Shown: one piece after another, positions 9,653-19,479 of the stretch
How the letters are laid out: each line of letters opens with the position of its first letter
How positions within the stretch are numbered: position 1 is the stretch's first letter
Source: Streptococcus lutetiensis
GTDB lineage: Bacteria > Bacillota > Bacilli > Lactobacillales > Streptococcaceae
DNA length: 64,000 nt
Direction: 5' to 3'
Assembly (NCBI RefSeq): GCF_900475675.1
Contig: NZ_LS483403.1
Coordinates: 620,001 to 684,000, forward strand
Notes under the pieces: generated by a model
Told to the model about the DNA's origin: nothing
The model's database searches: none
Seen by the model: only the letters and a program-made list of their open reading frames with translations
Position numbers and translations under genes: made by a program

Positions 9653-10798
9653 TTAACTCCAGAATTTAGCGGCGATGTCTTGACCTTGCTTAATTTTAGC
9701 CCATTGTTGTGGGATAGCAAGTTCATTTCCTGAATCACATGAAGCAAAACCACATTGGTGAGAAAGGAAAAGACGGTCTTTAGGGATGATTTGGCTAGCT
9801 TCTTCAAGCATTTTAAGCGCACGTTCTTCATCGTCAAGATCAGTTGTTTTACTTGAAAGAAGTCCAAGAACGACTTCAGCATCTGAGTCTTTCAAGCTTT
9901 CAAGAGCTTTAAGGTCACCAGCCACTTCGCTATCCCATTCAAGGAAGAAACGGTCATAGTGTTGATCTTTCAAGAATTTTGTTGCGATAGCTTCGTAAGT
10001 ACCACCAGCAGCAGAACGACTTTCGTAGTTACCACGGCAGTTGTGAGTCCAAACTTGCAAACCAAGCTCATGACCGTAGTCCGCAACATCGTTATTTACT
10101 GCGATGAATTCATCAGCAAGATTGGCAAGAGCGCTGTTCCCTTGAGCAAAGAAACCAGTTGGGTTTGTTTCATCGAAAAGTTCCCAGAGGCAGTCGTCAA
10201 ATTGAATGATTTCTCCGCCAGCTTCTTTGTATTCTTTCAAGAATTCTTTATAGGCATTTGTAAGACCAGCTTTTAGTTCTTCTTTAGTTTTGTAAACTTG
10301 GTCTTCGCCAACTAATTGATTAAAGACTGTGAATTCTGTGTAGGCGTGGGCAGGTCCCCAGATTGTTAGTTTTGTGTCAGTTTCACCAGCTTCTTCTTTA
10401 AGAAGTTTGTAAATATCTAGAAAGTGGTGATTTTTGCCAGAAAGTGGTTCTGTGATACGGATACCAATATCCTTACGTGTTTCAAAATGACCGCCATCAT
10501 GGTCTTGGAAAGTGTATCCGTGGTCAGCGATGTAACGTTCAATACCTTTTAAGCCCCAAACGAAATCAAGGTGCCACATAGATTTTGAGTATTCGCCGTC
10601 AGTTAGGACATCGATACCTGCCGCTTTTTCTTCAGCGATAACTTTTTTGATATCAGCTGTTTCTGTTTCTTTGTAGTTTTCGAATGCATCGTAGAAAGGA
10701 TATTTGATATCATCACGATGTTCGATTGCGATTTTGTATTCGCGTAAATCTGCTGGTCGTAAAAGTGAACCAACTAGTTGAAATCTTGATTTAGCCAT
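9653..10798 (-). CDS. MetE C-terminal-like methionine synthase (YxjG/YxjH family)
   Basis: 381 residues, matching the short cobalamin-independent methionine synthase family (as Bacillus YxjG/YxjH), which has only the catalytic barrel and not the ~750-residue full MetE. Zinc and homocysteine-site motifs are visible: HNC in WTHNCRGN, EWDSE, and the last cysteine in HQCGFAS. It likely transfers a methyl group to homocysteine; the methyl donor of these short proteins is not certain. A perfect MET-box lies 86 bases upstream, which supports control by methionine supply. It is convergent with the inserted STAND gene and divergent from the deaminase at 10982. A poor second role could be in methylthio salvage. 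Confidence 0.88.
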   Translation of the reverse strand: MAKSRFQLVGSLLRPADLREYKIAIEHRDDIKYPFYDAFENYKETETADIKKVIAEEKAAGIDVLTDGEYSKSMWHLDFVWGLKGIERYIADHGYTFQDHDGGHFETRKDIGIRITEPLSGKNHHFLDIYKLLKEEAGETDTKLTIWGPAHAYTEFTVFNQLVGEDQVYKTKEELKAGLTNAYKEFLKEYKEAGGEIIQFDDCLWELFDETNPTGFFAQGNSALANLADEFIAVNNDVADYGHELGLQVWTHNCRGNYESRSAAGGTYEAIATKFLKDQHYDRFFLEWDSEVAGDLKALESLKDSDAEVVLGLLSSKTTDLDDEERALKMLEEASQIIPKDRLFLSHQCGFASCDSGNELAIPQQWAKIKQGQDIAAKFWS

Positions 10799-10883
10799 TT
10801 TCTATACCTCGTTTATTTTTTTGTGATTCCTATTTTAGCTGAGCTTTTCAGTTTTGAAAAATAGTTATTTATATGGGATAATG

Positions 10884-10900
10884 TATAGTTATAAACTATA
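10884..10900. promoter_or_regulatory. MET-box (MtaR/MetR-type LysR operator)
   Basis: A 17-base perfect dyad, TATAGTTATAAACTATA. The published streptococcal MET-box consensus for MtaR/MetR is TATAGTTtnaAACTATA, so both half-sites are exact. It lies 86 bases upstream of the minus-strand MetE-like start. A weak -10 (TAAAAT on the minus strand, near 10832-10837) lies about 55-60 bases away, as expected for a LysR-activated promoter. Two more MET-boxes precede metA. Confidence 0.8.
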
Positions 10901-10981
10901 ACTGAAAAAATATGTTTTTCTATAAAAATGACAGAAAATTTGGTAAAATAAGAAAAGACTGACAATTTTTATAGGAGATTT

Positions 10982-11425
10982 ATGATGGATATTTGGGAGA
11001 AACTGTACGAAGCGGCAAAAAATGACTATAATCCACATTATGTGACGCCTTTTATTTATTCAAATCATGTTGTTGCAGCAATTGAAGCAGAAGATGGACA
11101 GATTTTCACAGGCTACTGTTTTGAAGCTACGTCTGGTGTATTTCATCTTTGTGCGGAACGAGCTGCATCATTTAATATGTTCCAGCAATCTGGTCAAACG
11201 ACTATAAAGCGTAACATTGCCTTTCGTGATAAAGCGCCAAATGGTGGTGGTTCAGGTATGCCTTGTGGTGCCTGCCGTGAATTTTTGATGCAATTGTCAC
11301 CTAAAAATAAAGATTTGGAATTTATGATTGACTATGACAAGCGTGAAACCATTACACTTGGTGAGTTGATGCCAAATTGGTGGGGAGAAGAGCGCATGGC
11401 AGCTGGTATTGAGGATTTAGATTAG
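10982..11425 (+). CDS. Cytidine deaminase-fold protein
   Basis: 147 residues with the full zinc site of the cytidine/blasticidin-S deaminase superfamily: HLCAERAA (Cys-Ala-Glu) and PCGACREFL (PCxxC). It should hydrolyse an amino group from a nucleoside-like substrate. The sequence departs from housekeeping Cdd, and it is annotated in streptococci only as a family protein, so the substrate is open. RBS TAGGAG lies about 5 bases upstream; ATG at 10985 is an alternative start. It runs into the PHP phosphatase 28 bases later and may be co-transcribed with it. Confidence 0.8.
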   Translation: MMDIWEKLYEAAKNDYNPHYVTPFIYSNHVVAAIEAEDGQIFTGYCFEATSGVFHLCAERAASFNMFQQSGQTTIKRNIAFRDKAPNGGGSGMPCGACREFLMQLSPKNKDLEFMIDYDKRETITLGELMPNWWGEERMAAGIEDLD

Positions 11426-11453
11426 TCACAAGTAAAGATAAACGAGGTAGAGG

Positions 11454-12188
11454 ATGCGAGATAATCATTTACACACACATTTTTCATATGATTCAGAGAC
11501 TCAGTTTGAAGATTATTTAACTCATTATGATGGTGATATTGTGACAACAGAGCACTATGATTTGTCAAATCCTTATACTAAGCAAGATAATGTGCCGGAT
11601 TATGACGCTTATTCGCGTGAAATAGCTGAGCTTAATCGAAAATATGGCAATCGTATCAAAAAAGGAATTGAAATTGGCTATTATGAGCCACGTGAAGATG
11701 ATATTATTGCTTATTTAGCAGATAAGAACTATGACTTAAAATTGTTATCAGTTCACCATAATGGGACAAATGATTACCTTGATGATGAAGTGGTAGATAT
11801 GGAAAAGGCGGAGATTATTCAAGAATATCTGGATAAGTTAGAGTATGCTATTGGGCGCGTGGATGCGGATGTTTTAGCACATTTTGATTATGGCTTTCGA
11901 ATTTTTGATATGACAGTCGAGGATTTAAAAGTTTATGAACCTCAATTAAAGCGTATCTTCCAAAAAATGATTGACCATGATTTAGCTTTTGAGTTAAATA
12001 GTAAATCCATGTATTTGTATGGCAAAGAAGAGCTTTATCGATATGCACTAAGTCTAGTAAAAGAACTTGGTTGCCATAAATATTCCATTGGTTCAGATGG
12101 ACACAAATTAGAACATTTTCGTTTGGCATTTGATAAGATTCAAGCATTATTGGATGAATTTAGTATTGAAGATTGGGAGATTTTGTAA
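11454..12188 (+). CDS. hisK: PHP-domain histidinol-phosphatase-like protein
   Basis: 244 residues, PHP phosphoesterase family. It starts MRDNHLHTHFS with the HxHT metal motif, followed by TTEHYD, SVHH, a HFDYG segment near the middle and SDGHK near the C-terminus, all metal-ligand positions of HisK. Histidinol phosphatase makes histidinol in His synthesis, but no other his genes are in view, so a different sugar- or nucleotide-phosphate substrate is possible. RBS GAGGTAGAGG overlaps the 28-base gap after the deaminase. A bidirectional hairpin terminator follows. Confidence 0.8.
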   Translation: MRDNHLHTHFSYDSETQFEDYLTHYDGDIVTTEHYDLSNPYTKQDNVPDYDAYSREIAELNRKYGNRIKKGIEIGYYEPREDDIIAYLADKNYDLKLLSVHHNGTNDYLDDEVVDMEKAEIIQEYLDKLEYAIGRVDADVLAHFDYGFRIFDMTVEDLKVYEPQLKRIFQKMIDHDLAFELNSKSMYLYGKEELYRYALSLVKELGCHKYSIGSDGHKLEHFRLAFDKIQALLDEFSIEDWEIL

Positions 12189-12198
12189 AAAGACACAT

Positions 12199-12233
12199 AA
12201 AAAAGCTATGAGCAACAGGCTCAGAGCTTTTAG
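12199..12233. terminator. Bidirectional terminator between hisK-like and DUF3042 genes
   Basis: Stem AAAAGCT-a-TGAGC (12201-12213) with GCTCA-g-AGCTTTT (12219-12231) and a 5-base loop. A-rich and T-rich flanks allow it to work on both strands, for the two convergent genes. Confidence 0.8.
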
Positions 12234-12245
12234 TTTGTTCAGCAA

Positions 12246-12422
12246 TTAGTGAGAAATACGTTTACGTGCTGCTTTTTTACGATTTTCTTGAATGAAAGCA
12301 GCTTTTTCCTCTTCAGGTTCAATAATTTTTTTCTTAACTGCAAAGATAGCACCAGCAACTGTAGCTGCAGTGGCTACCACACCAGTAGCAATACCTTTAG
12401 CAAATGCGAATTTTTTAGCCAT
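12246..12422 (-). CDS. DUF3042 family small membrane-associated protein
   Basis: 58 residues from the ATG at 12420-12422, chosen because AAGGAGGAG lies 7 bases upstream; a longer frame to 12488 has no such site. The protein begins MAKKFAFAKG, has one small-residue-rich hydrophobic segment (~10-28: ATGVVATAATVAGAIFAV), then a charged Lys/Glu/Arg tail. This fits DUF3042, a conserved short protein of lactic acid bacteria with unknown function. The topology suggests a single-pass membrane peptide. Confidence 0.8.
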   Translation of the reverse strand: MAKKFAFAKGIATGVVATAATVAGAIFAVKKKIIEPEEEKAAFIQENRKKAARKRISH

Positions 12423-12518
12423 AATAATTCTCCTCCTTACTGATAAGAACAGGGAGTATAAAGAGTTCTTTATACTCTTTTGTAGCAATAGGATTGGTTT
12501 TCTTGTCCTACCATCTTA

Positions 12519-12527
12519 TGTTATAAT
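12519..12527 (+). promoter_or_regulatory. Extended -10 promoter of miaA
   Basis: TGTTATAAT (TGn-TATAAT), 82 bases before the miaA start, with no strong -35 at the right distance. Extended -10 promoters of this sort recur in the window. Confidence 0.5.
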
Positions 12528-12609
12528 AAGGGTAACAAAAATTGCCTAAAAGTTCAAGTGAAAACGTTATATTTACTAAAAAATCAGGCTTAGGACGGAT
12601 AAGAAATAA

Positions 12610-13509
12610 ATGTCAAAAAAAATAAAACTGCTAGCGGTAGTTGGGCCGACTGCTGTTGGAAAAACAGCACTGGGAATTGAGCTAGCAAAACAGTTCAATG
12701 GAGAAATTATCAGTGGTGATAGTCAGCAAGTCTATCGTCAATTAGATATTGGAACGGCAAAAGCAACTCCTGAAGAACAAGCTGAAGCAGTGCATCATTT
12801 GATTGATGTGCGCAATATTGATGAGACTTACTCGGTTTATGATTTTGTTCAGGAAGCTAGCGCAGCCATTTCAGATATTGTTAGTCGAGGCAAACTTCCG
12901 ATTATCGTCGGAGGAACAGGACTTTATCTTCAAAGCTTACTAGAAGGTTACCATCTGGGTGGCCAAGTAGATCAGGAAAAGGTCCTTGCTTATCGAAAAG
13001 AGCTTGACCTTTTATCAGACGACGAGCTTTTTGGAAAAATAGCAGAGCAAAAAATTGAAATTTCTCAGATTAATCGACGTCGAGCTATTCGAGCACTTGA
13101 GTTAGCTAAATTTGGAAAAGGTTTAGAAAACAAAGAAACAGATTATGATGCTTACTTAATTGGCCTAAATGACGATCGTCAAGTTCTATATGACCGCATT
13201 AATTATCGCGTTGATCTCATGGTTGAAAATGGGGTTTTGAATGAGGCAAAATGGCTCTATGACAATTATCGTGAGGTCCAAGCAGCACGAGCTATTGGCT
13301 ACAAAGAACTTTTCCCCTACTTTTCAGGAGAAGATTCTCTTGAAAACTGTGTTGAAAAATTAAAACAAAACACACGACGCTTTGCCAAACGCCAGTTAAC
13401 TTGGTTTAGAAATCGAATGACAGTTCAGTTTTATAATGTTTCTGAAACAGATTTTAAAACAAAAGTTGCAGAAGATGTTGACCGTTTCTTAAATGATAAT
13501 AAAGTGTAA
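12610..13509 (+). CDS. miaA: tRNA dimethylallyltransferase MiaA
   Basis: 299 residues, the normal length. P-loop [11 protein letters not shown] near the N-terminus, then [18 protein letters not shown] (the DSxQ motif and substrate loop) and RRAIRALE. MiaA adds the isopentenyl group to A37 of tRNAs that read UNN codons, the first step of ms2i6A formation. It opens a conserved streptococcal run: miaA, hflX, a hypothetical, rnz, an SDR enzyme and recJ. The RBS is weak (AGGACGGATAAG). Confidence 0.96.
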   Translation: MSKKIKLLAVVGPTAVGKTALGIELAKQFNGEIISGDSQQVYRQLDIGTAKATPEEQAEAVHHLIDVRNIDETYSVYDFVQEASAAISDIVSRGKLPIIVGGTGLYLQSLLEGYHLGGQVDQEKVLAYRKELDLLSDDELFGKIAEQKIEISQINRRRAIRALELAKFGKGLENKETDYDAYLIGLNDDRQVLYDRINYRVDLMVENGVLNEAKWLYDNYREVQAARAIGYKELFPYFSGEDSLENCVEKLKQNTRRFAKRQLTWFRNRMTVQFYNVSETDFKTKVAEDVDRFLNDNKV

Positions 13510-13598
13510 GGTAGAGCAAAAACTCCTTTACCCTCTTCGAATAAAATTTATGTTATAATGATATTTACGGATTAATCAAGTAAAGGGGTGAGTACAAG

Positions 13599-14837
13599 AT
13601 GATTGAAACAAGCAAGCACCAAGAACGAGTGATTTTGCTAGGAGTTGAGTTGTCTGACACAGAAAACTTTGAAATGTCAATGGAAGAATTGGCGTCACTC
13701 GCTGAAACAGCAGGTGCTGAGGTGGTCTCATCTTATCGTCAAAAACGTGAGAAATATGATAGCAAATCTTTGATTGGTTCAGGGAAATTAGCTGAAATCA
13801 AAGCGATTGTTGACGCTGATGCGATCGATACTGTGATTGTCAACGACCGCTTAACGCCACGTCAAAATGTTAATTTGGAAGCAGAACTTGGCGTTAAAGT
13901 TATTGACCGTATGCAGTTGATTCTAGATATTTTTGCCATGCGTGCCCGTAGTCACGAAGGTAAATTGCAAGTTCATCTGGCTCAACTCAAATACATGTTG
14001 CCACGTCTTGTTGGTCAGGGGGTTATGCTTAGCCGACAAGCAGGTGGAATTGGTAGTCGTGGACCTGGTGAAAGCCAGTTAGAGCTTAACCGTCGTTCGA
14101 TTCGCAATCAAATTTCAGATATTGAACGTCAACTGAAAATCGTTGAGAAGAATCGTGAAACTGGTCGAGAAAAACGCACTGAGTCACAAGTCTTTAAAAT
14201 TGGTTTGATTGGTTACACAAATGCTGGTAAATCAACGATTATGAACGTTTTGACAAATGATAAGCAGTATGAAGCTGATGAATTGTTTGCGACTTTGGAT
14301 GCGACGACAAAGCAAATTTATTTGCAAAATCAATTTCAAGTGACTCTCACGGATACGGTTGGATTTATTCAAAATTTACCGACAGAATTGGTGGCAGCCT
14401 TTAAGTCAACCTTGGAAGAAAGCCGTCATGTTGATTTGCTGCTACACGTGATTGATGCCAGCGACCCAAATCATGCTGAACACGAAAAAGTTGTTCTGAA
14501 TCTGTTAAAAAATCTAGATATGCTGGATATTCCACGTTTAGCTGTTTATAATAAGATGGATGTGGCAGAGCATTTTGCAGCGACAGCTTTTCCAAATGTG
14601 CGTATTTCTGCGCGTGATAAAGATGCTCGTTCACTTTTGCGCCGTTTGATTATCAATGAAATTCGTGAGATTTTTGAACCATTTAGCATTCGTGTTCACC
14701 CAAATCAAGCCTATAAGCTATACGATTTAAATAAAATCGCGCTGCTTGATCGTTATGATTTTGCAGAAGGATACGAAACCATCACTGGTTACATTAATCC
14801 AAAAAATAGATGGAGACTAGAAGAATTCTATGACTGA
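13599..14837 (+). CDS. hflX: Ribosome-associated GTPase HflX
   Basis: 412 residues. N-terminal HflX domain with the glycine-rich GGIGSRGPGESQLELNRR segment, then the G domain: GYTNAGKST (G1), the G3 region DTVGFI and NKMD (G4). HflX splits stalled or hibernating 70S ribosomes under stress. RBS AAGGGGTGAG is good. It has its own promoter (TATAAT near 13552-13557) and overlaps the next gene by 8 bases. Confidence 0.95.
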   Translation: MIETSKHQERVILLGVELSDTENFEMSMEELASLAETAGAEVVSSYRQKREKYDSKSLIGSGKLAEIKAIVDADAIDTVIVNDRLTPRQNVNLEAELGVKVIDRMQLILDIFAMRARSHEGKLQVHLAQLKYMLPRLVGQGVMLSRQAGGIGSRGPGESQLELNRRSIRNQISDIERQLKIVEKNRETGREKRTESQVFKIGLIGYTNAGKSTIMNVLTNDKQYEADELFATLDATTKQIYLQNQFQVTLTDTVGFIQNLPTELVAAFKSTLEESRHVDLLLHVIDASDPNHAEHEKVVLNLLKNLDMLDIPRLAVYNKMDVAEHFAATAFPNVRISARDKDARSLLRRLIINEIREIFEPFSIRVHPNQAYKLYDLNKIALLDRYDFAEGYETITGYINPKNRWRLEEFYD

Positions 14838-15468
14838 TTATATAAGTTTAGCTTTAAAATACGGTGGCTTTACGTCACTAGATAAAGTATACTTGCAAAA
14901 TGTTTTGGAGGATTTAACAGATGAGCAAAAATTGAGTTTCATCACACCACCTCCAAGTGTTATCAATGCTTATTTTGCAGAAATGTATCAAAAACAATCT
15001 CCGCAAGCCGCAACAGATTATTATTTTGAACTATCAAAAGAATTGCAGCTTTTAAATGATAAGCCATCTTTTGACGAACATAAGCCTTTTATTCGTTTGA
15101 ATTTATCAGGAAAATCATATGGTTTCACTTATGAAAATGATAAAGAGGTTGCTCGTATCTTTTCTGAAAAAGATGAAGCTTTGACAAAAGATGTCTTGTT
15201 TGAATTGGCTCAAGTCTTTCCTCAATATAAAATTTATGTTGAAGATGGCAAGATCAAAATGTCAAAAATCACTTTTGATGACCAAGAACTTGAAGACCTC
15301 ACACCAGAAAGTAGTTTGCTCAGTCATGTTTCAAAATTAAAAGGAAATATGGTTAAGCTAAAAAGTTTTAATCGCGATGAATTGTCAGACTTGCTAGCTC
15401 ACTATCAAGGGCAAGTTTATTATACGTTTGATCAACGTGAATTTATCGCTTATGTAAAAGTATCGTAA
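14830..15468 (+). CDS. Conserved streptococcal hypothetical between hflX and rnz
   Basis: 212 residues, soluble, no signal peptide, no motif I can tie to a function. Some genomes label the gene at this position cystathionine beta-lyase, but there is no PLP-lysine motif or aminotransferase fold signature here, so I do not use that name. The N-terminal ~85 residues are helical and include FITPPPSVINAYFAEMY; the rest is mixed with many acidic residues. It overlaps hflX by 8 bases and precedes rnz by 40, so it is in the same operon. A link to RNA or ribosome metabolism can only be guessed from position. Confidence 0.75.
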   Translation: MTDYISLALKYGGFTSLDKVYLQNVLEDLTDEQKLSFITPPPSVINAYFAEMYQKQSPQAATDYYFELSKELQLLNDKPSFDEHKPFIRLNLSGKSYGFTYENDKEVARIFSEKDEALTKDVLFELAQVFPQYKIYVEDGKIKMSKITFDDQELEDLTPESSLLSHVSKLKGNMVKLKSFNRDELSDLLAHYQGQVYYTFDQREFIAYVKVS

Positions 15469-15508
15469 TAGGAAGGATAAGTAAAAACTTCGGTTTTTAT
15501 AGGTATAT

Positions 15509-16438
15509 ATGGAATTACAATTTTTGGGAACAGGAGCGGGTCAGCCCTCAAAGTCACGTAATGTGTCAAGCTTAGTGTTAAAGTTACTTGACGAGATTAA
15601 TGAGGTGTGGATGTTTGACTGTGGTGAAGGAACACAGCGTCAGATTTTAGAAACAACGATCCGTCCTCGTAAAGTGAAACGCATTTTTATCACGCACTTG
15701 CACGGTGACCACATTTTTGGTCTTCCTGGCTTTTTGGCAAGTCGTGCTTTCCAAGCAAATGAAGAACAAACTGACCTTGATATTTATGGTCCTGTTGGTA
15801 TTCGTTCATACGTTTTGAACAGTTTGCGCTTGTCTGGTGCACGTTTGCCATACCGTATTCATTTTCATGAATTTGACGAAAACAGTCTTGGAAAAATCAT
15901 GGAAACTGATAAATTTGTGGTGTATGCTGAGAAATTGGACCACACTATTTTCTGTATTGGTTACCGTGTGATGCAAAAAGATTTGGAAGGAACACTTGAT
16001 GCTGAAGCGTTGAAAGCTGCAGGTGTGCCATTTGGTCCATTATTTGGAAAAATCAAGAGTGGTCAAGATGTTGTCTTAGAAGATGGGACAAAAATCATTG
16101 CCAAAGATTACATCTCAGCACCGAAAAAAGGAAAAATTATCACTGTTTTAGGCGATACACGTAAGACTGATGCTAGCGTGCGCCTTGGTTTGGGAGCCGA
16201 TATTTTGGTTCACGAATCTACATATGGTAAGGGTGATGAAAAAATTGCTCGTAAGCATGGGCACTCAACAGGTACTCAAGCTGCTCAAATTGCTAAAGAA
16301 GCATCAGCTAAATGCTTATTGCTTAATCACATCAGTGCACGTTTCTTGGGACGCGAATGCAAACAAATCGAAAACGATGCTCAAGAAATTTTTGAAAATA
16401 CACACTTGGTTAAAGATTTGGAAGAAATTAGCTTATGA
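15509..16438 (+). CDS. rnz: Ribonuclease Z
   Basis: 309 residues, short-form RNase Z. Metallo-beta-lactamase motif [13 protein letters not shown], further metal ligands in KLDHTI, GDTRKT and NHISARF, and the exosite arm near residues 150-200. It cuts the 3' trailer of tRNA precursors that lack an encoded CCA. The stop overlaps the next start (ATGA), giving translational coupling to the SDR gene. Confidence 0.95.
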   Translation: MELQFLGTGAGQPSKSRNVSSLVLKLLDEINEVWMFDCGEGTQRQILETTIRPRKVKRIFITHLHGDHIFGLPGFLASRAFQANEEQTDLDIYGPVGIRSYVLNSLRLSGARLPYRIHFHEFDENSLGKIMETDKFVVYAEKLDHTIFCIGYRVMQKDLEGTLDAEALKAAGVPFGPLFGKIKSGQDVVLEDGTKIIAKDYISAPKKGKIITVLGDTRKTDASVRLGLGADILVHESTYGKGDEKIARKHGHSTGTQAAQIAKEASAKCLLLNHISARFLGRECKQIENDAQEIFENTHLVKDLEEISL

Positions 16439-17193
16439 GAATAATTGCTATTACAGGAGCAACAGGTGGACTTGCCAAAGAAATTGTCAAACAGTTACCA
16501 TCTGATGACTTTGTGATTGCCTTAGGACGTAATGTAAAAAAACTTGAAGCCTGTTATGTTGAACGTCCTAACACAGTTTGCTACGAACTTGATATGTCAA
16601 GTGATGAAGCGATTGGGGCAATGGTTGAAAAACTATATGCTGAACATGGTTACATCGATGTCTTTATCAATAACGCTGGTTATGGTGATTTTAGTGAGTT
16701 TGATGCTTATACAACCGCTGAAATTCGTGACATGTTTGATATCAACACCTTTGCGACGATGACTTTTTCACGTTTGGTTGGGCATAAAATGAAGAAAGCT
16801 GGGTACGGCCATATTGTCAATATTGCCAGCATCGCTGGTTTGATTGCGTCAGCAAAATCATCTGTTTATTCTGCAACAAAATTTGCTGTGATTGGTTTTT
16901 CAAATGCTCTACGTTTGGAATTAGCTGATAGCAATGTTCATGTGACAACGATTAATCCTGGACCGATTGCAACAAGCTTTTTTGACAAGGCAGATCCATC
17001 TGGAGAATACTCAAAGAGTGTTGGACGTTTTGTTTTGCAACCAGAAGAAGTTGCTAGACGTACGGTTGCCATTTTAGGTAAGAACAAGCGTGAAGTGAAC
17101 ATGCCTTGGTCCATAGCTGCAGCACACAAATTCTATACTCTTTTCCCAAAGATTGCTGATTTTTTAGCACGCAAAGTTTTTAATTATAAATAA
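16435..17193 (+). CDS. Short-chain dehydrogenase/reductase
   Basis: 252 residues. Rossmann motif TGATGG (7-12), NNAGYGD, and catalytic Ser with YSATK (Y145, K149). This is a classical SDR, NADP-linked by likelihood; the substrate is unknown. The close relatives lie at the same place, after rnz, in other streptococci. It starts inside the rnz stop codon and is followed 35 bases later by recJ with an unusually strong AACCTCCTTT anti-SD-like string just after its stop. Confidence 0.9.
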   Translation: MRIIAITGATGGLAKEIVKQLPSDDFVIALGRNVKKLEACYVERPNTVCYELDMSSDEAIGAMVEKLYAEHGYIDVFINNAGYGDFSEFDAYTTAEIRDMFDINTFATMTFSRLVGHKMKKAGYGHIVNIASIAGLIASAKSSVYSATKFAVIGFSNALRLELADSNVHVTTINPGPIATSFFDKADPSGEYSKSVGRFVLQPEEVARRTVAILGKNKREVNMPWSIAAAHKFYTLFPKIADFLARKVFNYK

Positions 17194-17228
17194 CCTCCTT
17201 TCAATTCTACATAAGAAGTGAGAAGTGA

Positions 17229-19427
17229 ATGATAACAAGTAAATACAATTGGAAAAATATTAAAAAAGAGCCAGATGATGGCTTTTTTGAAGTGACAAAA
17301 AAAGAAAATATAACGGCATTAGCCAGCAAAATCCTATACAGTCGTGGCGTTGACAACGACGAAAAACTAGCTCAATTTTTATCGAATGATTTGTCACAAC
17401 TTCACGATCCATATCTTTTGCACGATATGGACAAGGCAGTTGCCCGCATTCGTCAAGCTATTGAAAATTATGAACAAATCTTGGTTTATGGTGACTATGA
17501 TGCCGACGGGATGACCAGCGCTAGTATCATGAAAGAAGCGTTGGAAATGCTTGGGGCTGAGGTTCAAGTCTATCTTCCTAACCGATTTGTTGATGGTTAT
17601 GGACCAAATGAATCGGTTTATAAGTATTTCATCGAGCAACAACAGGTTTCTTTGATTATTACGGTGGATAATGGCGTAGCTGGACATGAAGCTATTAGCT
17701 ATGCACAAAGTCAAGGAGTAGATGTCATTGTTACTGACCACCATGGCTTACCAGCAGAGCTTCCAGACGCATTTGCCATTGTACATCCAGAGTATCCAGA
17801 AGCTAACTATCCTTTTAGATATTTAGCAGGATGTGGTGTTGCCTTCAAAGTGGCTTGTGCCCTATTAGAATCCATCCCAACCGAAATGTTAGACTTGGTT
17901 GCTATCGGAACGATTGCCGATATGGTTAGTCTAACAGATGAAAATCGTATCATGGTAAAGGTTGGGCTTGAAATGCTCAAGCAGACCGAACGCATTGGTC
18001 TCATGGAGCTTATGAAAGTATCTGATATTGACATGTCAGATGTTAATGAGGAAACTGTTGGGTTTAAAATTGCACCGCAGCTAAATGCTCTTGGTCGTCT
18101 AGATGATCCAAATCGAGCTATTGAATTATTGACTGGTTTTGATGATGAAGAAGCGCTAAGTATTGCGCAAATGATTAATGCCAAGAATGAAGAACGTAAA
18201 GAAATTGTTCAAAAAATTTACGATGAAGCCATGGGCATGGTTGATCTTGACAAGCCTGTGCAGGTGTTGGCAAAAGAAGGCTGGCATCCAGGTGTTCTAG
18301 GAATTGTCGCTGGTCGTATTTTGGAGCACATTGCTCAGCCAGTTATTGTCTTAAACATTGAAGACGGTATGGCAAAAGGCTCTGCTAGAAGTATTGAGGC
18401 AATCAATATCTTCCATGCACTTGATGACCACCGTGATTTATTTGAAGCTTTTGGTGGACATGCTGGTGCTGCAGGAATGACCTTGCCAGTTGATAACTTA
18501 GAGCAATTGTCACAAGTTTTATGTGATTACATTGCTGAAAATGATATTAATTTAGCTCAGAAAAAGACTTTGATCATTGATGAAGTGCTGGACTTGTCAG
18601 AAATTGATTTGGACACTGTTAAAAGTCTTGAGAAGATCGCACCTTTTGGGATGGATAATGCTAAGCCAGTCTTTGAAATCAAAGACCTTACCGTTAAACA
18701 AGCACGTACCATGGGGCAAAATGGCACTCACTTGAAATTAAAAATTGCTCAAGGAAGTACGGCGGTTGACCTTGTTGCCTTTAACCAAGGTCATTTGGTA
18801 CAAGAATTCCAGCAAGCGCAGAACCTGTGCCTTGCCGTTACTTTGTCAATCAACAAATGGAACGGGCAAACCACAGTTCAGTTGATGCTTGAAGACGCGC
18901 GTGTTGACGGCGTTCAGTTGATTGATATTCGTTCCAAAAATGCCAGTCTTCCTGAACGTGTTCCTGTTTTGAGTGAAGACACCAGTGCCGGTGAAGTGGT
19001 TGTACTAGATATTCCTGATAAGGCTGAAGAACTCAAATCCCTTTTTGTCGGTCGACAATTTGATGCCGTTTACTTTAAAAATCACATCAAACGAGCTTAT
19101 TATTTGACTGGCTATGGAACTCGCGAACAATTTGCTAAGTTGTATAAAACGATTTATCAATTCCCTGAATTTGATGTTCGTTACAAGCTGAAAGAATTGA
19201 GTCATTATCTTAATATTCCTGATATTCTTTTGGTCAAAATGATTCAAATTTTTGATGAATTGGATTTTGTAACCATCACAGATGGAGTGATGGTCGTCAA
19301 TAAAGGTGCTGAGAAACGCAGTATTTCTGATAGTAAAATTTATCAAAATCTTAAGCAAGAAGTGAAATTTCAAGAGCTCATGGCACTTGGAACGCCACAA
19401 GAAATTTATGACTGGTTGATGAACTAG
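17229..19427 (+). CDS. recJ: Single-strand-specific 5'-3' exonuclease RecJ
   Basis: 732 residues, the size of Firmicutes RecJ with the extra C-terminal domain. DHH-family motifs: YGDYDADGMTSA (motif I), TVDNG, TDHHGLP (DHH), the DHHA1 end with GGHAGAAGMT, then an OB-fold part and a ~150-residue C-terminal extension. It degrades single-stranded DNA in RecF-pathway recombination and mismatch or base-excision repair. It is the last gene of the miaA-hflX-rnz run and is followed by a clear terminator. Confidence 0.96.
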   Translation: MITSKYNWKNIKKEPDDGFFEVTKKENITALASKILYSRGVDNDEKLAQFLSNDLSQLHDPYLLHDMDKAVARIRQAIENYEQILVYGDYDADGMTSASIMKEALEMLGAEVQVYLPNRFVDGYGPNESVYKYFIEQQQVSLIITVDNGVAGHEAISYAQSQGVDVIVTDHHGLPAELPDAFAIVHPEYPEANYPFRYLAGCGVAFKVACALLESIPTEMLDLVAIGTIADMVSLTDENRIMVKVGLEMLKQTERIGLMELMKVSDIDMSDVNEETVGFKIAPQLNALGRLDDPNRAIELLTGFDDEEALSIAQMINAKNEERKEIVQKIYDEAMGMVDLDKPVQVLAKEGWHPGVLGIVAGRILEHIAQPVIVLNIEDGMAKGSARSIEAINIFHALDDHRDLFEAFGGHAGAAGMTLPVDNLEQLSQVLCDYIAENDINLAQKKTLIIDEVLDLSEIDLDTVKSLEKIAPFGMDNAKPVFEIKDLTVKQARTMGQNGTHLKLKIAQGSTAVDLVAFNQGHLVQEFQQAQNLCLAVTLSINKWNGQTTVQLMLEDARVDGVQLIDIRSKNASLPERVPVLSEDTSAGEVVVLDIPDKAEELKSLFVGRQFDAVYFKNHIKRAYYLTGYGTREQFAKLYKTIYQFPEFDVRYKLKELSHYLNIPDILLVKMIQIFDELDFVTITDGVMVVNKGAEKRSISDSKIYQNLKQEVKFQELMALGTPQEIYDWLMN

Positions 19428-19430
19428 ACT

Positions 19431-19466
19431 AAAAAGTTACGTTGCTTAGCTCAGCGTAGCTTTTTT
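19431..19466 (+). terminator. Terminator after recJ
   Basis: AAAAAGTTACG (19431-19441) pairs with CGTAGCTTTTT (19455-19465) around a 13-base loop and runs into six T. Confidence 0.75.
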
Positions 19467-19479
19467 AGCTTTTTGTCAT

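Noticed and set aside
9565..9882. Second minus-strand frame inside the MetE-like gene
   Set aside because: Overlaps the 3' part of a well-supported enzyme in another frame and has no start signals.
12249..12549. Forward-strand frames across 12249-12549
   Set aside because: They are antisense to the DUF3042 gene, which has an excellent ribosome binding site; they lack one.
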